The notes under the pieces: model-generated
The model's input: only the letters and a program-made list of their open reading frames with translations
The model's database searches: none
Told to the model about the DNA's origin: nothing
Part shown: positions 1-5,244 of the stretch, in pieces
How positions within the stretch are numbered: the stretch's first letter is position 1
Layout: every line of letters starts with the position of its first letter
Translations under genes and position numbers: made by a program
Assembly: GCA_014377395.1 (NCBI GenBank)
Contig: JACMPS010000105.1
Span: forward strand, 1 to 5,244
Direction of reading: 5' to 3'
Length of the DNA stretch: 5,244 nucleotides
DNA from: Chthonomonadaceae bacterium
Lineage (GTDB): Bacteria > Armatimonadota > Chthonomonadetes > Chthonomonadales > Chthonomonadaceae

Positions 1-24
1 AAAAAACTCGTGTCGCTGTCAGCG

Positions 25-53
25 AAACCTCCTGCATATTGCAGGAGGTTTTT
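25..53 (+). terminator. Rho-independent terminator of an upstream gene
   Basis: A perfect 12-bp stem (25-36 pairing with 40-51) closes on a 3-base loop (TAT). Its 3' side runs into five consecutive T at 49-53, followed by a C/T-rich stretch. This is a classic intrinsic terminator for transcription reading rightward. It must serve a gene that ends left of the window, since no coding sequence is visible before it. The opposite direction has only a short T run after the stem, so one-way use is more likely. A small 4-bp stem (14-17 with 21-24) lies directly in front and may stack on it. Confidence 0.88.
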
Positions 54-150
54 CTCTCAATGCTTTCTGAGCGACCCGGACTTCCGCGTTCTCTTTACGC
101 CTTTGCATGAGGCTCTCCCCCGTCTTTGCATCTCCAACGCCTCCCTCTCA

Positions 151-178
151 ACACTTAATCCTTAACACTTGACACTTT
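151..178. repeat. Four-copy heptamer tandem repeat, consensus ACACTTA
   Basis: Four 7-base units lie head to tail: ACACTTA (151-157), ATCCTTA (158-164), ACACTTG (165-171) and ACACTTT (172-178). Three units share ACACTT exactly and the second differs at two of those six positions. The array lies in the non-coding stretch between the upstream terminator and the peroxiredoxin gene. Short intergenic heptamer arrays of this kind are known in several bacterial groups, including cyanobacteria. No function can be read from the sequence. The junction of the third and fourth units happens to spell TTGACA, the perfect sigma-70 -35 hexamer. Confidence 0.65.
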
Positions 179-212
179 CCTACTTTTTGCGTTTGTCGGG
201 AACCGTAGCCCT

Positions 213-228
213 TTCTTATCTGTAAGAA
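213..228. promoter_or_regulatory. Perfect inverted repeat upstream of the peroxiredoxin gene
   Basis: TTCTTA (213-218) and TAAGAA (223-228) form a perfect 6-bp inverted repeat around the 4-base centre TCTG. A T-G wobble pair at 212/229 can extend it. It ends 13 bases before the GGAGAG ribosome binding site (242-247) of the peroxiredoxin gene. That position suits either an operator or a small hairpin in the 5' leader. It does not match the textbook PerR/Fur or OxyR boxes. A 6-bp repeat can occur by chance, so the regulatory role is inference. Confidence 0.35.
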
Positions 229-256
229 GAGTAACCTGATTGGAGAGTAAAAACGA

Positions 257-709
257 ATGTCCCACCATGACCCTATCGCAATCGGGCAGACGGCACCCGA
301 TTTCACGGCGAAAACCAGTCAGCACAAAGTCGCGCACCTCGCTGAGCATCGCAACAAAGAGAGCGTCGTTCTCGTCTTTTATCCCGGTGACAACACGCCT
401 CTCTGCACCGCACAACTCTGCGGTTTTCGAGATAATTACGCGGCGGTCCTGTCCTATGGAGCCGTAGTCTATGGCGTCAACCCGGCAAGTGCGGAGAAAC
501 ACGCAAAGTTCGCGGAGAAACATGAGTATCCGTTTCCTCTGATCGAGGACGAAGGCGGGAAAATCGCGGCGGCTTACGGGTGCAAAGGGTTTCTTGGACT
601 GATGATCAAGCGCACGGTCTACCTCATTGATAAAGAGGGAAAGATACGCTACGCCGAGCGAGGTGATCCTCCCGTTTCCGAGGTGTTGGCGGTTCTCAAA
701 GGTCTCTGA
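257..709 (+). CDS. Peroxiredoxin, Bcp/PrxQ-like (AhpC/TSA family)
   Basis: This is a thiol peroxidase that reduces hydrogen peroxide and organic hydroperoxides in the cytoplasm, most likely recharged by thioredoxin. The 150-residue length matches the single-domain Bcp/PrxQ group (E. coli Bcp is about 156). The active-site signature Pxxx(T/S)xxC is seen as P43, T47 and peroxidatic C50, inside FYPGDNTPLCTAQLCGFRD. A second cysteine at C55, five residues later, is where atypical two-cysteine Bcp enzymes carry the resolving cysteine. R119 in the KRTVYLID strand is a candidate for the conserved active-site arginine. An extra cysteine lies at C109. The start is supported by GGAGAG (242-247), nine bases before ATG. 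No signal peptide is present. The gene stands apart from its neighbours, between an upstream terminator and an 84-bp gap, so it may have its own promoter. Exact subfamily assignment is less certain than the enzyme class. Confidence 0.93.
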   Translation: MSHHDPIAIGQTAPDFTAKTSQHKVAHLAEHRNKESVVLVFYPGDNTPLCTAQLCGFRDNYAAVLSYGAVVYGVNPASAEKHAKFAEKHEYPFPLIEDEGGKIAAAYGCKGFLGLMIKRTVYLIDKEGKIRYAERGDPPVSEVLAVLKGL

Positions 710-714
710 AAATG

Positions 715-744
715 TTGAAACCGACAAGCGGATGAGTTTGTAAA
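715..744 (+). promoter_or_regulatory. Weak candidate sigma-70 promoter before the desaturase
   Basis: TTGAAA (715-720, five of six matches to the -35 consensus) is followed after 18 bases by TGTAAA (739-744, four of six to the -10 consensus). The pair lies in the 84-bp gap between the peroxiredoxin stop and the desaturase start, which leaves a leader of roughly 40 bases. No terminator hairpin separates the two genes, so read-through from the peroxiredoxin gene is also possible. The host's promoter consensus is unknown, so this is only a candidate. Confidence 0.28.
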
Positions 745-793
745 TTTTAGAAAGTGTGCAAGAACTTATTTTAACCTAAAGGCAGATTACGAT

Positions 794-2416
794 ATGGAAC
801 CAGTTTCGGGAGCCTCACCGTCGGGCGAGGGCGTCATGCATTCGATTACGTTGGAAAACTCCGTTCAGGAAAAAAGAGAAACACCGGGGCGCGAAGGACG
901 AAAAGAAAAACAAAACGGGGGTGATTCTCGACCTCATGCGGTGATTATCGGAGCCGGATTAGGCGGACTTGCTACTGGAATTCATCTCTCACGCGAAGGC
1001 TGGCGAGTCGAGATTCTGGAGCGAAACGAGCGTAGCGGCGGACGCATGAACCAGATTGTGGAAGACGGGTTTAAGATTGACATGGGTCCCACGATGCTGA
1101 TGATGCCCGAAGTCGTCGAAAACATCTTCTCCTCCTGCGGACGTGATTGGAAAGACTATCTCGACTGGAAGCGGATTGAACCCGCCTACCGAATTCAGTG
1201 GCCCGATGGCTCAGTGCTGGACATGGGCGAAAATATCGAACAGATGTCGGCACGGGTTGCCCGATTTGCCCCGGAAGACGCCGAGGCGTTTCCTGTCGTT
1301 CTCAAGAAGATGAAGGCGAAATACACCAATGCGCGTGGCACGTTTATCGAAAACAGTTTTAATTCGATTACCTCGATGATGCGCCCGTCCGTAATGCTCG
1401 GCATGATGAAAACTCTGCCTTATGAGAGCGTCTACAAGTTCGTCAACCGTCATCTCAAAAATGACAAATTGCGACAGGCACTCACCTTTCAGACGCTCTA
1501 TCTGGGGACGAGTCCCTACGATTGTCCCTCAATTTACGCCCTGTTGCCCTATATAGAAATGGAATTCGGAGTCTGGTTTCCAAAGGGCGGCACAATTGCG
1601 ATAGCCGATGCAATGGAACGACTTTTCCGTGAACTCGGTGGAGAAATCCACTTCAACGCCCCTGCCGAACGCATCTTGCTCGAAGGAAAAAAAGCCGTCG
1701 GCGTGAAAACGATGGACGAAAGACAGTGGCACGCCGATGCCGTCATTGCCAACATGGACCTGACGACTGCCTACATGAAATTGCTCCCTCCCGAAGTCCG
1801 GCGCAAAAATACCGACGCAAAACTGCTTAAAAAGAACTATGGCTGTTCCGGATATTTGCTTTATCTCGGTGTGAAAGACCTTGATTGCACCTTGCCGCAT
1901 AACACAATTCTGCTTTCGGACGGGTATGAGCAACTCCTAGCGGACACCTGTAGAAACGGCGTTCTGCCTGCTGATCCCGCTATGCACATTTGTATCCCGA
2001 CGCGCACCGATCCCGACCTTGCACCGGAAGGACATGACGTCGTTTACTTACTTGTTCCCTGCGCCAACGCCGACTCCGATCTGGACTGGGAAACCGAAAT
2101 TCCCAAATTGAGAGAGCGAGTTCTCTCAAAACTGGAGCGAAGTGTAATGCCTAATTTGCGCGAAAAAATCGTCTTCGAGCGTGAGTTCACACCTCCGATG
2201 TTTCTGGAACAGTATGGCTGTCACGCTGGAACCGCTTACGCGGCACTCACGCCCGATTTTTTCCAGAGTGCTTATTTCCGTCCGCACAGCCGCTCCGAAG
2301 ACGTGAAGAATCTGTACTTCGTTGGGTCGTCCACACACCCTGGCGGCGGCGTTCCCATTGTGATTACGGCAGGAAGATTGACGGCGGAAGAGGTGATTGC
2401 GACGGTCAAGAGATAA
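794..2416 (+). CDS. crtI: Phytoene/dehydrosqualene desaturase family protein (CrtI/CrtN type)
   Basis: This is an FAD-dependent carotenoid desaturase that introduces conjugated double bonds into a colourless polyene such as phytoene (C40) or dehydrosqualene (C30), acting at the membrane surface. The dinucleotide-binding fold is clear: HAVIIGAGLGGLATG with GxGxxG at residues 53-58, acidic E76 ending the second strand, then SGGRMNQ (81-87) and DGFKIDMGPT (91-100). The middle has TLYLGTSPYDCPSIYALLPYIE (234-255) and a GG-containing segment at 265-266. The C-terminal FAD motif is NLYFVGSSTHPGGGVPIV (506-523). Many family members have HPGAG here; this one reads HPGGG. At 540 residues it is slightly longer than the usual 490-510, because about 47 charged, probably disordered residues precede the Rossmann fold. 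ATG 794 has AAAGG 11 bases upstream. A second ATG at 836 (residue 15) has GAGGG five bases upstream and may be the true start. The substrate (C30, C40 or a hydroxylated carotene) cannot be decided from sequence. The aldehyde dehydrogenase 20 bases downstream suggests a shared operon. Confidence 0.93.
   Translation: MEPVSGASPSGEGVMHSITLENSVQEKRETPGREGRKEKQNGGDSRPHAVIIGAGLGGLATGIHLSREGWRVEILERNERSGGRMNQIVEDGFKIDMGPTMLMMPEVVENIFSSCGRDWKDYLDWKRIEPAYRIQWPDGSVLDMGENIEQMSARVARFAPEDAEAFPVVLKKMKAKYTNARGTFIENSFNSITSMMRPSVMLGMMKTLPYESVYKFVNRHLKNDKLRQALTFQTLYLGTSPYDCPSIYALLPYIEMEFGVWFPKGGTIAIADAMERLFRELGGEIHFNAPAERILLEGKKAVGVKTMDERQWHADAVIANMDLTTAYMKLLPPEVRRKNTDAKLLKKNYGCSGYLLYLGVKDLDCTLPHNTILLSDGYEQLLADTCRNGVLPADPAMHICIPTRTDPDLAPEGHDVVYLLVPCANADSDLDWETEIPKLRERVLSKLERSVMPNLREKIVFEREFTPPMFLEQYGCHAGTAYAALTPDFFQSAYFRPHSRSEDVKNLYFVGSSTHPGGGVPIVITAGRLTAEEVIATVKR
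827..831 (+). promoter_or_regulatory. Alternative ribosome binding site for the desaturase
   Basis: GAGGG ends 4 bases before an in-frame ATG at 836 (residue 15 of the longer reading). It is a better Shine-Dalgarno match than the AAAGG (778-782) that precedes ATG 794 by 11 bases, although the spacing is short. Use of this site would give a 526-residue protein that still contains every conserved motif. Confidence 0.4.
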
Positions 2417-2436
2417 AATTCTCCGTACAATAGTTT

Positions 2437-3891
2437 ATGATGAACTCTACCTTAGCCTCCGATCAAATGCGCGACGCCCTGAATGAGACCCGCATTCAGG
2501 CAAAATCATGGGCGGCACTCTCGGTGAAAGCGCGTTGTGTTCGACTTGCTCATCTGCGTGAATTACTCGCACGAGACGCAGGTTTGCTGGCTCAAATCGT
2601 GACGGAAGAGATTGGAAAGCCGCCTCAAGAGTCTTACGGAGCGGACATTCTTCCTTCGATAGACTCATTGGAGTGGCTTTGTAAAACCGCTCCAAAGCAC
2701 CTGCGCGACGAGACAACGAAGGCAGGTAAAATGTCAGCGTTGCCTCTTGGCGTTGTTGGTGTGATTGGAACTTGGAATTACCCGGTTTTCCTGAATATTA
2801 CCCCGATTGCGTGGACATTGGCGGCGGGAAACGGCGTTTTGTGGAAGCCGTCGGAGTTCGCGGAGAAGACTGCCGGGTTACTGGAAACCTACTTTGAGGA
2901 GGCGGGTCTACCCGTCGCCGTCCTTTATGGTGGGGGTGATATGGGGCAGGAACTCTGCCGCGTAGGGGTGGACAAGGTTTGCTTTACCGGGGGCGTCTCC
3001 ACAGGACGGGCGATCTTAGAGACGTTAGCGGAAACCGGAACGCCCAGCGTAATGGAGCTTTCGGGTAATGACGCGATGCTGGTTCTCGAAGACGCCGACC
3101 CGCTTTTGGCGGCGAGATCGGCGGTATGGGGGCGGTGTTGCAATGCGGGGCAGAGTTGCGTGGCACCTCAGCGCATTTACGTTCACAAAACGCATTATGA
3201 TCGGTTTCTGAGTTTGTGCTTAAAGGAAATCGAAGTTCTGCGCCCCGATGTAGAAATTGTCGCAATGAGAACCGAGGCTCTCCGAAACAGAGTGCATCGC
3301 ATTGTCTCCGAGTCACTTGCTCAGGGCGCAAGGGCGGTCACGGGCAAAAACGCCTCGTCGGAAATGGACTGCTTCTATCCGCCGACTTTGTTAGCCGAGT
3401 GTGAAGAGACAATGCCTGTCATGGCGGAAGATTTCTTCGGACCCGTGCTGGCGGTCTGCTCCGTCAAAAACGACGCCGAGGCGATTGAAAAGGCGAACTC
3501 GGCGGAAATGGCACTTGCGGCAAGCGTCTGGACAGGAAATCGGGCGCACGGTGAGAGTGTCGCCGCAGAGTTACGAGTAGGCATCGTTTCGATCAATGAA
3601 GTTTTGATTGACGCCGCAGACCCGGAAATTGCGTTTGGAGGGCTTCGCTCAAGCGGGTTTGGCAAGCAACGGGGTGTCGCCGGACTGGAAGAGTTCGTCG
3701 TCTGGAAAACCGTCACGTATCGCAAAGAGCGGAAATTGCGCCGACACCTTTTTCCTTATCTGCCCGGTACGCCTGAGATTTTACACGCCCTTATCGGGAT
3801 AAAAACTGCGAAAACTCCGAAAGAAAAACTTGCGGCGGGCATGGCGATGACTCGCGCCGTGATCAAATCGAGAAGAAGAGACAGGGAATGA
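2437..3891 (+). CDS. NAD(P)-dependent aldehyde dehydrogenase, possibly carotenoid-aldehyde oxidising
   Basis: This enzyme oxidises an aldehyde to a carboxylic acid with NAD(P)+. The 484 residues carry the full aldehyde dehydrogenase set. GTWNYPV (111-117) has oxyanion-hole N114, and KPSE (137-140) has cofactor-binding K137. FTGGVSTGR (183-191) is the nucleotide loop. ELSGND (207-212) has general base E207, and NAGQSC (236-241) has nucleophile C241. EDFFGPVLAV (331-340) and IAFGGLRSSGFGKQRG (398-413) follow. Oddities: D332 sits where most members have the glutamate of EEIFGP, the usual DIGPL-type segment reads EIVAMR (273-278), and a basic tail of about 55 residues follows the catalytic domain. 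The gene starts 20 bases after the desaturase stop, with no recognisable Shine-Dalgarno site before the paired ATG ATG, so translation may be coupled. Pairing with a carotenoid desaturase recalls CrtNc/AldH enzymes that make carotenoid acids. That substrate is inferred from context. A general fatty or aromatic aldehyde is the alternative. Confidence 0.92.
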   Translation: MMNSTLASDQMRDALNETRIQAKSWAALSVKARCVRLAHLRELLARDAGLLAQIVTEEIGKPPQESYGADILPSIDSLEWLCKTAPKHLRDETTKAGKMSALPLGVVGVIGTWNYPVFLNITPIAWTLAAGNGVLWKPSEFAEKTAGLLETYFEEAGLPVAVLYGGGDMGQELCRVGVDKVCFTGGVSTGRAILETLAETGTPSVMELSGNDAMLVLEDADPLLAARSAVWGRCCNAGQSCVAPQRIYVHKTHYDRFLSLCLKEIEVLRPDVEIVAMRTEALRNRVHRIVSESLAQGARAVTGKNASSEMDCFYPPTLLAECEETMPVMAEDFFGPVLAVCSVKNDAEAIEKANSAEMALAASVWTGNRAHGESVAAELRVGIVSINEVLIDAADPEIAFGGLRSSGFGKQRGVAGLEEFVVWKTVTYRKERKLRRHLFPYLPGTPEILHALIGIKTAKTPKEKLAAGMAMTRAVIKSRRRDRE

Positions 3892-3956
3892 TAAACCACC
3901 CACTACACTGGAGGCATAGACACACAGAGGGAAAAATAAAACGGAAAAGGGTGATT

Positions 3957-3962
3957 GGAAAG
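3957..3962 (+). promoter_or_regulatory. Ribosome binding site deciding the serine hydrolase start
   Basis: GGAAAG lies six bases before the ATG at 3969. That ATG begins exactly at the positively charged end of a typical signal peptide. This supports 3969 over the in-frame ATG at 3888, which overlaps the aldehyde dehydrogenase stop as ATGA and has only the purine-rich run GAAGAAGAG (3872-3880) in front. Confidence 0.4.
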
Positions 3963-3968
3963 TATTGC

Positions 3969-4028
3969 ATGAGAGCTGCTCTTTGTAGCCTGACTTTGTT
4001 GATGCTGTCATTAAAACTTGTTCTGGCT
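3969..4028 (+). other. Signal peptide of the serine hydrolase
   Basis: The twenty encoded residues have an Arg at position 2, a hydrophobic core rich in Leu, and end in Val-Leu-Ala before Gln-Lys-Pro-Pro. This fits a Sec signal peptide cleaved by signal peptidase I, which places the mature enzyme outside the cytoplasmic membrane. The lysine five residues before the cleavage point is unusual. If it blocks cleavage, the protein would stay membrane-anchored. Confidence 0.65.
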
Positions 4029-5180
4029 CAAAAGCCCCCGCAATTGACCATTCGTCGCCTGGATGGGACATCAATTTCTATTGCGGAAGCAGAAGATTTT
4101 GCCAGAAAAACTCTGGCAACGACACAGGTAACTGGAGCGCAGATCGTTGTCATTAACGAAGGGCGCGTTGTCTGGAGTGCTGCGTTTGGCTTACGCAAGC
4201 ACCAACCGAAAACTCCGATGTTACCGGATACGACCACCTGGGCGGCGTCAATAACTAAAGCGGTTTTTGCGACTTACGTGATGCAACTGGTAGAGCGCAG
4301 GGAATTATCGCTTGACCTGCCTGTTGCAGATCAATTACCTCAACCATTGAACGCTTACAAAGCCTATGGAGAGATTGCCTCGGAGGTTGTCAACGATCCA
4401 CGCTGGCACGAAGTGACCCCTCGAATGTTGCTGGCACATACGGGAGGACTGCTCAACTTTGTTGCGTTGGAGCCAGACAAGAAAATGCATTTGCATTTCA
4501 AACCAGGAACACAATTCTGCTACTCCAACGAAGGGATCAATCTGATTCAGTTTCTTGTTGAGCAGAAACTGGGACAACCCTTAGAGCGACTCATGCAGGA
4601 CGCAATTTTTTCACCGCTACACATGTCACGCACCGGATTAATCTTTCGCACCGATTTTGCGGCGAATATCGCGGATCGGTACGGAGCCAAAGAGCAGTTC
4701 CTTTCCGAAACTCGCCGCCTGTCTGCTCGCGCCGCAGGTTCAATGACGACAAGTGCCGATGATCTAGGGCACTTCGCCTGCGCTCTTCTCAACGGGAAAC
4801 TTCTCAAGCCCGCCACTCGCAAAGCGATGCTCGCGCCTTTCATTCAGATTCGGACGCGCTCTCAATTTCCCTTCCGACCTGATGCGCCTGAGGGTAAAGA
4901 GGGACAGGCTGTGGGTCTCGCTTATGGGATGGGATGGGGATTATTGACGAAAACTCGCTTCGGGCCCGCGTTTTTCAAGGAAGGTCATGGCGAAGGTGCT
5001 CAAAACTACCTGATCCTTTTTGAAAAATCGAAGTCCGGTATGATTTTGCTGACGAATAGCGACAACGGCGAATTGGCGTTTCGTCCTTTGCTGGAGAAGA
5101 TACTCGGTGACACCGTAACTCCCTGGGAGTGGGAAGGCTACACACCAGACCTCATTTTAGAAAACCGGAAATTTCAATAA
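3969..5180 (+). CDS. Secreted serine hydrolase, beta-lactamase/class C (PBP-like) family
   Basis: This is a predicted exported serine hydrolase of the Pfam beta-lactamase family (class C beta-lactamases, DD-peptidases, esterases). From this start it has 403 residues. Residues 1-20 form a signal peptide with one early arginine, a leucine-rich core with an odd lysine at K16, and a VLA|Q signal-peptidase I site. No lipobox cysteine is seen. Catalytic motifs: SITK (S94 nucleophile, K97), YSN (185-187) and a third motif reading GHGEG (339-343) in place of KTG/HxG. LLAHTGGLLNF (154-164), ARAAGSMTTSADDL (253-266) and the C-terminal LGDTVTPWEWEGY are also typical of these hydrolases. An in-frame ATG at 3888 would add 27 basic residues and overlap the aldehyde dehydrogenase by 4 bp. 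That ATGA junction argues for translational coupling, so the start is uncertain. The substrate is unknown: a peptide, ester or lactam are all possible. Its place between a carotenoid-type pair and a second flavoprotein allows, but does not show, a role in pigment esters. Confidence 0.9.
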   Translation: MRAALCSLTLLMLSLKLVLAQKPPQLTIRRLDGTSISIAEAEDFARKTLATTQVTGAQIVVINEGRVVWSAAFGLRKHQPKTPMLPDTTTWAASITKAVFATYVMQLVERRELSLDLPVADQLPQPLNAYKAYGEIASEVVNDPRWHEVTPRMLLAHTGGLLNFVALEPDKKMHLHFKPGTQFCYSNEGINLIQFLVEQKLGQPLERLMQDAIFSPLHMSRTGLIFRTDFAANIADRYGAKEQFLSETRRLSARAAGSMTTSADDLGHFACALLNGKLLKPATRKAMLAPFIQIRTRSQFPFRPDAPEGKEGQAVGLAYGMGWGLLTKTRFGPAFFKEGHGEGAQNYLILFEKSKSGMILLTNSDNGELAFRPLLEKILGDTVTPWEWEGYTPDLILENRKFQ

Positions 5181-5215
5181 AGCACTCTATAGTAAAGAGA
5201 ACAGGAACAAAAGTG

Positions 5216-5244
5216 ATGACGGCACGAATTGCGATTGTAGGCGG
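5216..5244 (+). CDS. Start of a probable Rossmann-fold (FAD/NAD) oxidoreductase, cut by the window edge
   Basis: Only ten codons are visible, beginning MTARIAIVGG. A basic residue, then a hydrophobic strand running into Gly-Gly, is the usual opening of a GxGxxG dinucleotide-binding fold, as found in carotenoid desaturases and oxygenases, other FAD amine-oxidase-type enzymes, and NAD-binding proteins. AGGA (5203-5206) lies nine bases before ATG 5216. An in-frame GTG at 5213, six bases from the same site, is an alternative start. The gap to the preceding stop is 35 bases with no terminator, so it is probably co-transcribed with the serine hydrolase. A second Crt-type flavoenzyme is a reasonable guess from context, but the visible part cannot establish it. 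Confidence 0.6.

Noticed and set aside
57..131. 24-codon minus-strand open frame (Lys/Arg-rich)
   Set aside because: It is too short, lacks a ribosome binding site and has no recognisable feature. Chance is a sufficient explanation.
101..131. Direct repeat CTTTGCAT at 101-108 and 124-131
   Set aside because: Two 8-base copies 23 bases apart with no further structure are compatible with chance. They are not an attachment site or CRISPR-like array.
169..174. Perfect TTGACA as a -35 box for the peroxiredoxin gene
   Set aside because: No acceptable -10 hexamer lies 16-18 bases downstream (sequences such as TTTGTC), and the hexamer is explained by the heptamer repeat. It is kept only as a note.
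155..727. 190-residue open frame on the minus strand opposite the peroxiredoxin
   Set aside because: It lies almost wholly antisense to a well-supported gene, shows no recognisable domain, and has a composition expected of a shadow frame.
1529..1933. 134-residue open frame on the minus strand inside the desaturase
   Set aside because: It is antisense to conserved desaturase coding sequence and has no motif of its own.
794..5180. A wholly new biological system
   Set aside because: Every complete gene belongs to a familiar enzyme family with intact key motifs. Only the combination and some motif variants are unusual.

Overview
The window is a compact, single-direction stretch of bacterial chromosome of moderate GC content. 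It carries four complete genes on the + strand and the first codons of a fifth. No mobile element, CRISPR array, tRNA or rRNA is visible. The host cannot be named from this sequence. The Shine-Dalgarno-like sites, the hairpin terminator and the protein families fit a pigmented free-living bacterium. An Armatimonadota- or Chloroflexota-like lineage is possible, but that is only an impression from protein style.

Layout. Bases 1-60 hold a strong intrinsic terminator for a gene lying upstream of the window. Bases 60-256 are non-coding and contain a four-copy heptamer tandem repeat (151-178) and a perfect 6-bp inverted repeat (213-228). The second of these sits just before the ribosome binding site of a Bcp/PrxQ-type peroxiredoxin (257-709). 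After an 84-bp gap with a weak candidate promoter comes a CrtI/CrtN-type carotenoid desaturase (794-2416). Twenty bases later an NAD(P)-dependent aldehyde dehydrogenase begins (2437-3891). It is followed with a 4-bp overlap or a 77-bp gap, depending on the start chosen, by a secreted serine hydrolase of the beta-lactamase/class C family (3969-5180, possible start at 3888). After 35 bases a further gene starts (5216 onward, cut by the window edge). Its first ten residues, MTARIAIVGG, look like the first strand of a Rossmann nucleotide-binding fold.

How the genes may work together. A desaturase directly followed by an aldehyde dehydrogenase recalls carotenoid-acid pathways such as staphyloxanthin-type C30 pathways, in which a desaturated backbone is oxidised to an aldehyde and an aldehyde dehydrogenase makes the carboxylic acid. 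A second flavoprotein at the right edge would fit a carotenoid oxygenase or second desaturase, but too little of it is visible to decide. The exported serine hydrolase could be a carotenoid-ester or envelope esterase, or it could be unrelated. The peroxiredoxin is probably a separate antioxidant unit. The families themselves are well known. The open question is whether the gene combination forms a carotenoid-tailoring cluster.
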